This document shows, piece by piece, positions 15,395 through 28,072 of a stretch of 37,140 nt of DNA; the stretch's first letter is position 1; the number at the start of each line of letters is the position of its first letter. A program made the translations under genes and the position numbers. This stretch comes from Phycisphaerales bacterium (GTDB lineage Bacteria; Planctomycetota; Phycisphaerae; Phycisphaerales; UBA1924), in the NCBI GenBank assembly GCA_029260475.1, contig JAJDDE010000168.1, forward strand, positions 1 to 37,140, written 5' to 3'. The notes beneath the pieces were generated by a model, which saw only the letters and a program-made list of their open reading frames with translations, was not told the origin of the DNA and searched no databases.

Positions 15395-17785
15395 GTGCCC
15401 GATCCCTCCCTCTTTCACACCGAACCCGGGCCTGACGACCCCGCCGCCACGAGGCCCCCTCGCCTCGCGCTCGTCGCCCCCGAGCAGGGCATCGACGCGC
15501 CCGAGGGCCTCACCTACGACGCCCCCGAAGCACTCGGCCCCCTCGCCCCGGGCGACCGCGTCGAGATCCCGTTGGGCCGGGGTGACCGGGTCTCCACCGG
15601 GTACATCCTCCGCCTCGTGACCCCCTCGGATGAGGCCTACGAGCCCCTCCTCGCGGGTCTCAAGCGGATCAAGGCCGTCCGCAAGCGTCTCACCTCCGAC
15701 GCCCCGGCCGCCCGCATCCCCACCGCCCTGCTCGAACTCGCCCAGTGGATGGATGGCTACTGCTGCTGCCCCGTCGGCATGGTGCTCGCCTCCATGCTGC
15801 CCCGCTCGGTCAAGGAAGCCACGGGGCGTCGCCTCGAAGCGGTGCTGGAGCGGACCGGCGTCGAGCCCGTCGGCAAGCTCGCCCCAACCGTCCAGAAAGC
15901 GTGGGACGCGCTCCGCGTGTTACCGGACGACACGCCCCCACTCCCCCCCAAGCAGCTCCGCGACCGCTTGGGCCTGAAGTCCGTCGGCCCCCTCAACCGG
16001 CTCGTCGAGCGGGGAGTCCTCAAGGAAGGTGAGCGGGCGGTCGTGAAGACCCGCAAGGCCGCGATCAACGCGCTGCTCACCCCCACCGGACCGCCAGCCC
16101 CCGAGCCCACGCCCACCGACGACCAAACCGCCGCCATCGAGGGCATCGCCGCCACCCTGGGCGGCTTCGCCCCCCACCTGCTCTTCGGCGTCACCGGCTC
16201 GGGCAAGACCGAGGTGTACCTCCGCGTCATCCAGCGCGCCCTGCTCCGGGGCGAGGGTGCGATCGTGCTCGTGCCCGAGATCATGCTGACGCCTCAGACC
16301 ACCAAACGCTTCATCGAGCGCTTCGGTGCTGACCGCGTCGCGCTCCTGCACTCCGGGCTCACCGACGCCCAGCGCCACGAACAGTGGTCCCGCATCGCCA
16401 GCGGCAAGGCCTCCGTCGCGATCGGCCCGCGCTCGGCGCTCTTCGCGCCCTTCTCCGATTCCGAGGACCACCCCGCCCGCCCGCTTGGAGTGATCGTCGT
16501 CGATGAGGAGCACGACGGCTCTTACAAGCAGGACCAGCTCCCCCGCTACCACGCGCGGAACATCGCCATCAAGCGCGCGCAGATCGAGGGCTGCCCCATC
16601 GTCCTGGGCAGCGCCACGCCCTCCCTCGAATCCTGGCGCAACGCCATCGCCGGGCGCTTCGCGCTCCACCGCCTCCCCGACCGCGTGCCCGGCGCCAGCC
16701 TCCCTGACGTGCGCATCGTGGACATGCTCGACGAACGGCGCCACCTGAAGGAACTCGGCGGCACACGCTCGATAGGCCCCGTCCTCGCCGAGGCCCTCGC
16801 GCAGACGCTCGGCACGCCCGATCTCCAGGCGCTGCTCCTCCTCAACCGGCGCGGCTTCGCACGCTGCCTCGCCTGCGCCGACCCCAACTGCGCCTGGACC
16901 CTCCGCTGCCAGCACTGCGACGCGAGCATGGTCGTCCACGAGCGCGCGCACAGCAGACGATTTCTCCGCTGTCACCACTGCCACGCGGAGAACGCGGTGC
17001 CCAGGCAATGCCCTGAGTGCTCGGGGCGCGTCATCCAACTCGGCGCGGGCACGCAGCGCCTCGAGCAGGAACTCGAAAAACTCTTCCCCGACCTGCCCAG
17101 CGAGCAGGTGCTACGGCTCGATGCCGACACCATGCACCGCCCCGACGACTACGCCCGCGCCCTGGACCGCTTCGGCACGGGCGAGGCCCGCGTGATGCTG
17201 GGCACACAGATGATCGCCAAGGGGCTGGACTTCCCGAACGTCGCGCTCATCGGCGTCGTCTCCGCGGACACCGCCCTCGAGCTCCCCGATTTCCGCGCGA
17301 GCGAGCGCACGTTCCAGCTCGTCGCGCAGGTCGCGGGGCGCGCAGGGCGGGGCGACAAGCCCGCGCGCGTCATCGTCCAGACCATGCACCCCACCGAGCC
17401 CGCGATCGAGATGGCCTCCCGCCACGACTTCGAGTCCTTCGCGACCAGCGAACTCGCCCTCCGCGAAGCGATGCTGCTCCCCCCCGCCTCTCGCATGGCG
17501 CGGCTCGTCTTCCACGACACGAACCTCGACAAGGCCAAAAAAGCCGCCCGCAACGCCTTCGAGGCGCTCCGCGAAGCGATGGACGCCGGCACCGTCCGCA
17601 TCCGCCTCGACTCGCCCGCGCCGGCGGACCTGCCGCGGCGCGCCGACCACTTCCGCATCGCCATCGACCTCTTCGCCCCGACGCCGGGCGATCTCACGGC
17701 GGCGCTGGACTTGCTTCGCCGCCAGAAACTCGTGAAGGCAGACGCGCGCACGATCGTGGATGTCGATCCGGTGGCGCTGCTCTGA
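15395..17785 (+). CDS. priA: Primosomal replication restart helicase PriA
   Basis: This is a 796-residue superfamily 2 helicase that recognises stalled forks and reloads the replisome. Residues 1-~100 form the 3'-DNA-binding domain. A winged-helix-like region follows. The helicase lobes carry Walker A GVTGSGKT (265-272), the DEEH box (370-373, then DGSYKQ), and the GAGTQRLEQEL and QMIAKGLDFPNV motifs. Between the lobes lies the zinc-binding insertion with CLAC, CQHC, CHHC and CPEC pairs (16859-17030). The C-terminal domain ends near VDVDPVALL. The start is uncertain. GTG at 15395 is preferred for its TACCCT hexamer; an upstream TTG at 15350 would add 15 residues. It is monocistronic and converges with an unknown gene, leaving 5 nt. 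Confidence 0.94.
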   Translation: MPDPSLFHTEPGPDDPAATRPPRLALVAPEQGIDAPEGLTYDAPEALGPLAPGDRVEIPLGRGDRVSTGYILRLVTPSDEAYEPLLAGLKRIKAVRKRLTSDAPAARIPTALLELAQWMDGYCCCPVGMVLASMLPRSVKEATGRRLEAVLERTGVEPVGKLAPTVQKAWDALRVLPDDTPPLPPKQLRDRLGLKSVGPLNRLVERGVLKEGERAVVKTRKAAINALLTPTGPPAPEPTPTDDQTAAIEGIAATLGGFAPHLLFGVTGSGKTEVYLRVIQRALLRGEGAIVLVPEIMLTPQTTKRFIERFGADRVALLHSGLTDAQRHEQWSRIASGKASVAIGPRSALFAPFSDSEDHPARPLGVIVVDEEHDGSYKQDQLPRYHARNIAIKRAQIEGCPIVLGSATPSLESWRNAIAGRFALHRLPDRVPGASLPDVRIVDMLDERRHLKELGGTRSIGPVLAEALAQTLGTPDLQALLLLNRRGFARCLACADPNCAWTLRCQHCDASMVVHERAHSRRFLRCHHCHAENAVPRQCPECSGRVIQLGAGTQRLEQELEKLFPDLPSEQVLRLDADTMHRPDDYARALDRFGTGEARVMLGTQMIAKGLDFPNVALIGVVSADTALELPDFRASERTFQLVAQVAGRAGRGDKPARVIVQTMHPTEPAIEMASRHDFESFATSELALREAMLLPPASRMARLVFHDTNLDKAKKAARNAFEALREAMDAGTVRIRLDSPAPADLPRRADHFRIAIDLFAPTPGDLTAALDLLRRQKLVKADARTIVDVDPVALL

Positions 17786-17790
17786 CGCGG

Positions 17791-18453
17791 TTACACCTCA
17801 TGGTGCTCCACGATGAAGTGATGACGAAGCGGTTCAATAGCCCGCTCGATAACTTCAGCAACGTCGCGCCGCGCGAAGAGTGAACCGTTCCACACCAGCC
17901 CGCTGTCTTCCAACTGATCGAGAGGCACCGTGCATCTACCAGCGTAATTGGACGGATGAAAAGGGGTGGCGAAGTTCACTCGAGCAGAACGCTCCGGGTC
18001 CCCCGCCCGATAGCGAACCTCCCACAAAGGTTCTTGTTTCGTCCATGCCAAGAAATCCGTGGTCTTGATCGTCCTGCGCGAGTACATCCAGCGTCGCGTG
18101 CGCCACTCCAACCAACGCACCTTCCGCTCGCTCGCGTCGTATCGATAGAACCAATCGGGATCGACCTCATCACAGGCGGCATCAGCGTCAGCAGGCAACT
18201 CACGCCTCAACCGGTCCGAAATCAGGTTGAACAGTCCCACATTCGCGATGCCCGTTTGGTCGAGCGTTCGCGCATTGACCACGATACGAGGCCCTCCGCC
18301 CTCGGCGAAAGCGCCAGCGAAATCGGTTGCGAAGAGTGGAGGCAAGCCGCCGCTCACCTGCTCACCAAACATCCATAGCGACCGGAAGCAATTCGCATCA
18401 CTCGATACACGCGAATAAGGGGCCAAGTTCTTTGCGAATGAGGTGATCTTCAT
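17791..18453 (-). CDS. Hypothetical protein, 220 residues
   Basis: No family is recognised. The product looks soluble, with no signal peptide or membrane helix, and is rich in Arg and Trp (FYRYDASERKVRWLEWRTRRW near the middle). It ends EPLRHHFIVEHHEV. The ATG at 18453 is chosen because the hexamer TATTCT lies 7 nt before it. An upstream in-frame start at 18531 adds a proline/arginine-rich stretch without support. It follows the zinc-ribbon membrane gene after 93 nt on the same strand. Base composition is a little less GC-rich than priA or uvrB on either side, which may indicate a fast-evolving or acquired gene. The role is unknown. Confidence 0.6.
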   Translation of the reverse strand: MKITSFAKNLAPYSRVSSDANCFRSLWMFGEQVSGGLPPLFATDFAGAFAEGGGPRIVVNARTLDQTGIANVGLFNLISDRLRRELPADADAACDEVDPDWFYRYDASERKVRWLEWRTRRWMYSRRTIKTTDFLAWTKQEPLWEVRYRAGDPERSARVNFATPFHPSNYAGRCTVPLDQLEDSGLVWNGSLFARRDVAEVIERAIEPLRHHFIVEHHEV

Positions 18454-18460
18454 ACGAACA

Positions 18461-18466
18461 AGAATA
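18461..18466 (-). promoter_or_regulatory. Candidate -10 element TATTCT, leaderless start
   Basis: On the minus strand TATTCT is followed by 7 nt and then the ATG at 18453. No Shine-Dalgarno sequence or -35 is recognisable. Confidence 0.4.
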
Positions 18467-18546
18467 CGTTGCACTCGGTACCACTCCCCAGTCGCCGGGC
18501 AGTGCCGGGGGTCCGGTGTTCTGGAGCGCATCGCAAGACTATGCTG

Positions 18547-19347
18547 CTACGCCCGCCCGCACTCCGGACAGGGGCACCCTTCGGGCGTCGATCGCAGGTC
18601 GTACCCGCATCCGCGGCACTGCCAGACTTCCAAGAACAAGCGACGCCAAGTGCTACCGGTGAGAAGTCTCCATGTGCAGATCGTGAACCAGACGAGCACG
18701 AGCAGGGCAACGAGATTCATCGCCCAGCCGCCCCAGAGCACGCGCTCACGAACCGACACGTCACCAGTTTTCCAGACGTGGAGCAGGTGCCGCAGTTGGC
18801 CGTGATGTCCGTTGAGATCAAACGCCGCGATGTGAGGACCTAGGCCGCCGGGAGGAAGTTCTAGGGTCGAGTGGTCGCGGATCTCCTGTTCGCACTCGTC
18901 GATGAGTTGACGATAGGGCTCGGGGTCGATCAGCCATTCTCTTGGCGGTCCGGGACTCCCAACTCGGGCCATCCAAGACGTGTATTCAAATGAAAGCACT
19001 TCTCTTTCCCGCGTTGGGAAGCCGATCCCGTACCACTGCGCGCCATCTGTGATCAGGATTCTCCCTGTCGCAGGGTTCTGGATATCTACGTACAGGTCCG
19101 TGTTGATGTCGCACATCTGGAGTCCATACGTTGTCCTTCCGCCATAGACCATCGCGTGAAGGCCATGACCCGTGGGATCGGTTGCCGCGCTGCCCGGGGT
19201 CATCCATTCTGTCAGCAACACCGTATAGCCGGGCCTTTGCGCAAGATCCCTCAGGTGCAGAGCCGTACCTGCAAGGAGCACTCCCAACACCAGCGCACCC
19301 ACAGGGTGGAACACAACCCGAGTCCACTTTCGCGCCCTTCGGGACAT
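18547..19347 (-). CDS. Two-helix membrane protein with C-terminal CxxCGYDLR zinc ribbon
   Basis: This 266-residue protein has a basic start ([10 protein letters not shown]), an N-terminal helix around [15 protein letters not shown], a soluble domain of about 170 residues on the far side of the membrane, a second helix around [19 protein letters not shown], and a cytoplasmic tail ending in [23 protein letters not shown]. The paired CxxC motifs make a zinc ribbon. This CGYDLR...CPECG tail is a recurrent end module on planctomycete membrane proteins of unknown role. The start at 19347 has TACGAT 6 nt before it and only a weak GGTGAT. It is divergent from uvrB with 45 nt between start codons. The function is unknown; the topology is inferred from the two helices. 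Confidence 0.75.
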   Translation of the reverse strand: MSRRARKWTRVVFHPVGALVLGVLLAGTALHLRDLAQRPGYTVLLTEWMTPGSAATDPTGHGLHAMVYGGRTTYGLQMCDINTDLYVDIQNPATGRILITDGAQWYGIGFPTREREVLSFEYTSWMARVGSPGPPREWLIDPEPYRQLIDECEQEIRDHSTLELPPGGLGPHIAAFDLNGHHGQLRHLLHVWKTGDVSVRERVLWGGWAMNLVALLVLVWFTICTWRLLTGSTWRRLFLEVWQCRGCGYDLRSTPEGCPCPECGRA

Positions 19348-19353
19348 ATCACC

Positions 19354-19359
19354 ATCGTA
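19354..19359 (-). promoter_or_regulatory. Candidate -10 element TACGAT before the zinc-ribbon gene
   Basis: On the minus strand TACGAT is followed by 6 nt and the ATG at 19347. It lies 22 bp from the corresponding hexamer of uvrB on the other strand, so the two promoters would overlap. Confidence 0.4.
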
Positions 19360-19381
19360 ACTCCAGGTGAGGTACGCCCCC

Positions 19382-19387
19382 TACCAT
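19382..19387 (+). promoter_or_regulatory. Candidate -10 element TACCAT before uvrB
   Basis: TACCAT is followed by 5 nt and then the uvrB ATG at 19393, with no Shine-Dalgarno site at a usable distance. No LexA-like palindrome is evident in the 45-nt divergent gap. Confidence 0.4.
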
Positions 19388-19392
19388 CACCG

Positions 19393-21492
<2,100 letters not shown>

Positions 21493-21501
<9 letters not shown>

Positions 21502-21870
21502 TGCGCGTTCGGCGAGACGGGCGATCTCCAGCTCAAGACGCTTGACCTCACGCTTCACCTCGTTCTTGTTCATCTGCAACCACACCCAGAGTTTCAGCAT
21601 CATCACGACGAGCTGCGAGAAGAGAAACACGGTGCTCCACATGACCAGGTCCGCGACCTCACTGGCCCGGAAGAAGCGCACGATCGAGTAGACCGCCAAC
21701 GCGAGAAACGCGATGGATACCGCCATGACGATCATGACGAACCATCGTTGACGCCCTCTCATCACCACCAGGGTCTGCTGGAACAGAGACTCCTCGGACG
21801 AGGGGTCGTAGTCGGGGGGCAGCCCGGTGTCACCGAGCGCGTCGCGGATTCTTTGGTCGATGCCTGCCAT
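21493..21870 (-). CDS. DUF6768-like two-helix membrane protein
   Basis: This 125-residue protein matches the DUF6768 pattern as I know it: a soluble N-terminus opening with [13 protein letters not shown], a middle [14 protein letters not shown] stretch, two membrane helices ([20 protein letters not shown] and [23 protein letters not shown]) and a charged helical end ([16 protein letters not shown]). The gene sits 9 nt downstream of an ECF sigma factor gene on the same strand and has a good ribosome site (GGAGG before the ATG). Such pairs suggest a membrane-bound regulator of the sigma factor, possibly an anti-sigma factor, but this is inferred from context. Its end overlaps uvrB. Confidence 0.7.
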
Positions 21871-21879
21871 GGTGGCCTC

Positions 21880-22425
21880 CTATTGCTGGGGTGCGTCCAG
21901 GGCCACACCGATACGCCGGCGAGCCTCTGAGAGTCTGGATTTCACGGTGCCGATCGGGAGCGATAGCACACGCGCGATGTGCCTGAGCGACAAGCCGTTG
22001 GCGTAGTGCAGGTGCACGGGGTCGCGCAGGCGCCGAGGCAGCGCCGCGACTGCCTGCGCGACCGCGGTTCGCCCTTGAGGGTCTTCCGGACAACCGGACG
22101 GTTGGGCGCGGTTGGAGAAGCGCTCCTTCGCCCGCCGCTCTCGCTGAAGGGTGCGCACCGCGTCCATTGCTCTCCGGCGGACGATCGCGTTCGACCACGC
22201 CGGGAACGTCGCGGGGTCGCGCAGCTGACCGATCCCGCGTACGAGGCTGATGCACGCCTCCTGCGAAGCGTCCGAGGCGAGTTCGGGGTTCCCGAGAATC
22301 GCGAAGGCGAGCCGGTACGCGCGGGGGTGCCAACGGGCGATGAGCTCTCGCAAGGCCTCCGCCTCCCCGTCCTGACAGCGGAGCACGAGCAGTTCTTCCT
22401 CGATCTGTCGGGTGTTGCCGGACAT
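21880..22425 (-). CDS. ECF-type RNA polymerase sigma factor
   Basis: This 181-residue sigma-70 family protein has region 2 (EALRELIARWHPRAYRLAFAIL, then DASQEACISLVRGI and FPAWSNAIVRRRAMD) and region 4 with a helix-turn-helix (LSLRHIARVLSLPIGTVKSRL). It lacks regions 1 and 3, as ECF sigma factors do. It would direct RNA polymerase to a stress or envelope regulon. The start at 22425 has GGAGG 5 nt upstream. The DUF6768 membrane protein gene follows after 9 nt and is the likely regulator. The operon reads away from the small membrane protein/uvrA operon. No clear target promoter of GGAAC/CGTC type was found next to it. Confidence 0.9.
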   Translation of the reverse strand: MSGNTRQIEEELLVLRCQDGEAEALRELIARWHPRAYRLAFAILGNPELASDASQEACISLVRGIGQLRDPATFPAWSNAIVRRRAMDAVRTLQRERRAKERFSNRAQPSGCPEDPQGRTAVAQAVAALPRRLRDPVHLHYANGLSLRHIARVLSLPIGTVKSRLSEARRRIGVALDAPQQ

Positions 22426-22555
22426 CGGTCCTCCATCACCTCACAGGTCGTCAACCGGGCGGGGCCGGTTCGCCGATTGCCAATTACTTCTTGGAACCCG
22501 GACCCAACAGGACGGGCGCTACGATAGGAATTCGAGCCGACGCGCGGAGGACGCC

Positions 22556-22803
22556 GTGAACCGCAAAGACCGCATCAAGACGTACCTGACCGGCGTGATC
22601 ATCGGGGTGCTGCTGCTCTTCACGTGGCAAATCATGAAGTCGGTGAGCAACCGCCAGAACGCCCCACCCGCGGGCGTACCATCCGCCCCCGCGGCCGCCA
22701 GCGGCGGGACCGAAACGGCCGCGGACGCTGAGCCCGAGGGGGAACAGCCGCCCGAGGACGACACACCCGACGCCCTCCCCGAAGAGGCCTCACGGAGGAC
22801 GCC

Positions 22804-22807
<4 letters not shown>
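22556..22807 (+). CDS. Small single-span membrane protein co-translated with uvrA
   Basis: This 83-residue protein starts at GTG with GGAGG (22546-22550) 5 nt before it. It has a basic start ([10 protein letters not shown]), one membrane helix ([16 protein letters not shown]), and a low-complexity tail rich in Pro, Ala, Gly and Glu ([17 protein letters not shown]). Its stop TGA overlaps the uvrA TTG start (TTGA at 22804-22807), so the two proteins should be translationally coupled. The tail probably lies outside the cytoplasm, but topology is uncertain. No family is recognised. Being tied to uvrA, it could be a membrane partner or merely a leader gene that sets uvrA translation. Confidence 0.65.
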
Positions 22808-25833
<3,026 letters not shown>

Positions 25834-25843
25834 GCTACAAGCG

Positions 25844-26551
25844 ATGAGCGACGCGCCGCGAACGAAGACGAACCCGTCCTACGACGAATGGGTCGAGTAC
25901 TGCTTCACGAAGGGGTTGAGCGACTTCCCTGCTCCCCACGACAACTCTGATGTGCTGCGATTCGTCTACGAAATCGATCCACTGACACTAGTGGGACACA
26001 TCATCCGTCTCTTTGAGCAGCCGGAGTTTCTCCTCGACCGGTACTCGCCGGACGACATCGGCCGTGGTGTGGCGTTCATCGTTGGCGTCCCTTCAGAATA
26101 CCTCGCGGTGATTTACAAAAAACAGTTCGACGACGCACAGCGCTCTCGCGTCTACCAAGCGGTTGCAAGTCTCTATGAGCATTGCATGGACCCGCTCACC
26201 GTAGCCGAAGAAGCGGGTTCACAGACGGGATGTAATCACGGCTCACCGTTGCAGTTTGCATTGTTCACCCTCTGGGAGAGCGGCGGCCTCGGATGGAGCA
26301 TCGTGTTCGGTAAGTATGGCCGCATGCAGGCAGCGTGTTTCGAAGCGATGGAGCGCGTCCTGCACACATGCAAGTCAATAGGGTGCCGCGAGAGTGCACT
26401 GTGTGGCTATGCGTATCTCGGCATGCGATTCCAGGCTGAATCTGGGAAGGCATTCGCTCGTTACCTCAGCAAACGTCACCAGCCAGCGTGGCTGCGAAGA
26501 TTTGCACGAGCAGGCGGGCACTACCACAACATGATCGATCCCGAGGCTTGA
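25844..26551 (+). CDS. Hypothetical cysteine-rich protein, 235 residues
   Basis: The family is not recognised. The product looks soluble and mostly helical, with cysteines spread along the chain (EYCFT, EHCMD, TGCNHG, AACFE, HTCKSIGCRES, LCGYAYL) but no clear CxxC zinc pair. Its C-terminus is basic (RYLSKRHQPAWLRRFARAG). The ATG lies 10 nt after the uvrA stop, without a ribosome site. Its base composition is visibly less GC-rich than uvrA, and codons such as CTA and AGT occur, which fits a recently acquired or lineage-specific gene. A small palindrome directly follows the stop. The function is unknown; a link to excision repair is possible from position only. Confidence 0.65.
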   Translation: MSDAPRTKTNPSYDEWVEYCFTKGLSDFPAPHDNSDVLRFVYEIDPLTLVGHIIRLFEQPEFLLDRYSPDDIGRGVAFIVGVPSEYLAVIYKKQFDDAQRSRVYQAVASLYEHCMDPLTVAEEAGSQTGCNHGSPLQFALFTLWESGGLGWSIVFGKYGRMQAACFEAMERVLHTCKSIGCRESALCGYAYLGMRFQAESGKAFARYLSKRHQPAWLRRFARAGGHYHNMIDPEA

Positions 26552-26552
26552 C

Positions 26553-26567
26553 TGAGGCACTGCCTCA
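26553..26567. terminator. Short palindrome after the unknown gene
   Basis: TGAGGCA-C-TGCCTCA has perfect 7-base arms around one central base and begins 2 nt after the stop codon. It could be a weak terminator or a protein-binding dyad. The octamer GGCACTGC within it recurs at 26580-26587. Confidence 0.3.
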
Positions 26568-26662
26568 TAAATGAAGCACGGCACTGCAGTTCAAGCCGAT
26601 GGTAGATCTTAAACGGTTACGCAGCGCTGTACCCATACAGGTACACCCTCTCGCGATCCAGA

Positions 26663-26770
26663 TCACCAAGCCGCACTTTTCAGGTTCGCGCGCTCGATCA
26701 TGCCCGGGATCAGGAAGAGGTCGATGAGCTGACCGAAGCCGAAGACGCCCAGCGTGACAACGCCGCCCTG
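26663..26770 (-). pseudogene. TM2-domain protein remnant (C-terminal half)
   Basis: The minus strand encodes a hydrophobic segment VTLGVFGFGQLIDLFLIPGM, then IERANLKSAAW and a stop. This is very close to the second helix and end of TM2-domain proteins, whose LIDLFLIPGM ending is characteristic. The frame stays open to a start at 26959, but the extra residues are charged and low in complexity (KKKPARTGRRNERDAHRR). They contain neither the first membrane helix nor the HRFY-type turn a TM2 domain needs. I therefore read it as the surviving 3' part of a truncated gene. A divergent charged-N-terminus TM2 protein cannot be excluded. Confidence 0.45.
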
Positions 26771-26946
26771 CTCGCCCACTTCCCCGACCATGGCTTCTTC
26801 GGTGTCACCCTCCGCGGTGTCTTTACAAGCACGCTCTTCGACATCGTGTCCCCCGAGGCGACGGTGCGCGTCACGCTCGTTCCGTCGCCCGGTGCGGGCG
26901 GGCTTTTTTTTGGGTTGCTGCTCATCCCGCAAGGTCGCCGCAGATA
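26764..26946 (+). pseudogene. PEP-CTERM-like protein remnant (C-terminal end)
   Basis: On the plus strand a frame with no usable start (open from 26606) ends with DHGFFGVTLRGVFTSTLFDI, then VRVTLVPSPGAGGLFFGLLL and IPQGRRR before the TAG at 26944-26946. The VPSPGA motif, hydrophobic helix and terminal arginine cluster match the sorting tail of planctomycete PEP-CTERM-type exported proteins. The FFGV...FTS stretch resembles the strand that often precedes it. The 5' part of such a gene is absent. It abuts the TM2 remnant on the opposite strand. The call rests on a short motif. Confidence 0.35.
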
Positions 26947-26976
26947 GCCCAGATCGCACCGGCGTTTCAGGATCGG

Positions 26977-26982
26977 TATCCT
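26977..26982 (+). promoter_or_regulatory. Candidate -10 element TATCCT before the membrane protein/rhodanese pair
   Basis: TATCCT is followed by 9 nt and the ATG at 26992, with no Shine-Dalgarno sequence. The leader would be only a few nucleotides long. Confidence 0.4.
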
Positions 26983-26991
26983 GCCCGGCGC

Positions 26992-27531
26992 ATGGTCCAG
27001 ATCTTCGTCTACATCCTGATCGCGGTCCTCGGCTCCGTGTTCGCGTTGGCGCTGATCACCAACTGGCTCAGCGGCACCAGCACCGCCTGGAAAGCGTTGC
27101 AGGAGCGGTACCCGCCGCAGGCACACGCGGAATTCGTGGAGACGCGGACCGCGCACGTCTTTCTCTCGCGGACCGACGACCCGCGGGGCGTGCTGAAGCC
27201 TCGGGGCTGCCTCTACGTGGGGTTGGGATGGTTCACCGCCAACCGCAACTCGCAGAACGTCCGGGCGGTGATCGACGACTACTCCATGCACCTGGCCCTC
27301 GACTCCGGCGCGGGTGGGCCCAAGGCCCCGATGTCCCTGCCCTGGGGCGCGATCCAGATCGGGCAGGTCTTTGCAACCCACATGGGGGAGCACTGCGTAC
27401 TGACCATCGACGAGTTCACATTGCTCGTGCCGACCGCCTCGATCGAGCGTGAGCTGCTCATGCGCCAAGCCCTCGACGACGAGGCGGCGGAGAACCCCTT
27501 CGAGAGCGACCCGGGAGAGGGAGCGTACTGA
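26992..27531 (+). CDS. Hypothetical membrane-anchored protein, 179 residues
   Basis: One N-terminal membrane helix (IFVYILIAVLGSVFALALIT) is followed by a soluble domain of about 150 residues. That domain carries FVETRTAHVFLSR, a GCLYVGLGWFTA strand pair, LPWGAIQIGQVFAT and an acidic end (DDEAAENPFESDPGEG). The helix could be an anchor or an uncleaved signal. No family is recognised. The stop codon overlaps the ATG of the rhodanese gene (TGATG at 27529-27533), so the two are almost certainly co-translated and may act together. The start is supported by the hexamer upstream and the hydrophobic N-terminus. Confidence 0.75.
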   Translation: MVQIFVYILIAVLGSVFALALITNWLSGTSTAWKALQERYPPQAHAEFVETRTAHVFLSRTDDPRGVLKPRGCLYVGLGWFTANRNSQNVRAVIDDYSMHLALDSGAGGPKAPMSLPWGAIQIGQVFATHMGEHCVLTIDEFTLLVPTASIERELLMRQALDDEAAENPFESDPGEGAY

Positions 27532-27941
27532 TGCCCGTGATGAAGACCATGGACGATTTTGCGCGTGAGTGTCGCGAGCGGGGCGTGCCCGAGATCGACA
27601 TCGAGGACTACATCGAACTCGCCCAGCGGCGGCCGACCACGAAGCTCATCGACGTCCGCGAGAAGGGCGAATGGCTCTGCGGGCGTCTCCCGAGGGCGAT
27701 CAACGTCTCGCGGGGCGTCCTCGAGAACAGCCTCGGGACCATCGCCTACAACGGGCGCATCACCGACCACGACCTCGCCCAGCCCATCGTCTTCTACTGC
27801 GGCTGCGGCGACCGCTCCCTCCTCGTCACCGAACGCGCGATGGAGATGGGCTTCGAGAACGCCTTCAGCCTCGACGGCGGCTTCAAGGAGTGGGCGAAGT
27901 CCGGGCTCGAGATCATCGTGGACAAGCGCTTCCCCTGGTGA
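27531..27941 (+). CDS. Rhodanese-like domain protein
   Basis: This 136-residue single-domain protein has the rhodanese fold: LIDVREKGEW for the conserved DVRE loop, a RLPRAINVSRG segment for the usual G-H/R-I-x-G-A-x-N, and the active-site loop YCGCGDRS. C90 is the expected sulfur-carrying cysteine (C-x-x-G-x-R-S), with a further cysteine at 92. FSLDGGFKEWAKSG is the typical C-terminal GG-x-x-x-W motif. It likely transfers sulfane sulfur or reduces a related substrate in the cytoplasm. It is co-translated with the membrane-anchored protein upstream. Confidence 0.9.
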   Translation: MPVMKTMDDFARECRERGVPEIDIEDYIELAQRRPTTKLIDVREKGEWLCGRLPRAINVSRGVLENSLGTIAYNGRITDHDLAQPIVFYCGCGDRSLLVTERAMEMGFENAFSLDGGFKEWAKSGLEIIVDKRFPW

Positions 27942-28033
27942 GCACCGCCGGTCGGCGCGGGCTATCGGGCTGACTTTCACAACTTTCGGGGAGACGTGCC
28001 CTTCGCGTTCGCGTTCGGATTCCTCTTGGAGTA

Positions 28034-28056
28034 GGTGTGTAGGTACAACACACACC
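28034..28056 (+). promoter_or_regulatory. Leader hairpin before the beta-helix gene
   Basis: GGTGTGT (28034-28040) pairs perfectly with ACACACC (28050-28056) around a 9-nt loop. The hairpin ends 4 nt before the GAGG ribosome site (28061-28064). It could modulate translation or mRNA stability, but no role is known. Confidence 0.4.
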
Positions 28057-28072
28057 ACGAGAGGAACGACCA

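Noticed and set aside
19156-19392. Upstream extension of the uvrB frame
   Set aside because: The added residues do not match UvrB and overlap the divergent zinc-ribbon gene. The ATG at 19393 gives the standard N-terminus.
22491-22525. ECF-type promoter (GGAAC ... CG) before the small membrane protein/uvrA operon
   Set aside because: GGAAC is present but no CGTC-like -10 occurs at the right spacing. TACGAT at 22520 has no -35 partner.
26905-26925. Programmed frameshift at the 8-A/8-T tract joining two minus-strand frames
   Set aside because: Neither frame upstream of the tract supplies the missing first helix of the TM2 domain, so a frameshift would not restore a protein. A deletion scar explains the region better.
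26552-26991. tRNA gene or small RNA in the largest gene-free gap
   Set aside because: No cloverleaf arms or CCA-proximal consensus could be found. The content is explained by two gene remnants and a promoter hexamer.
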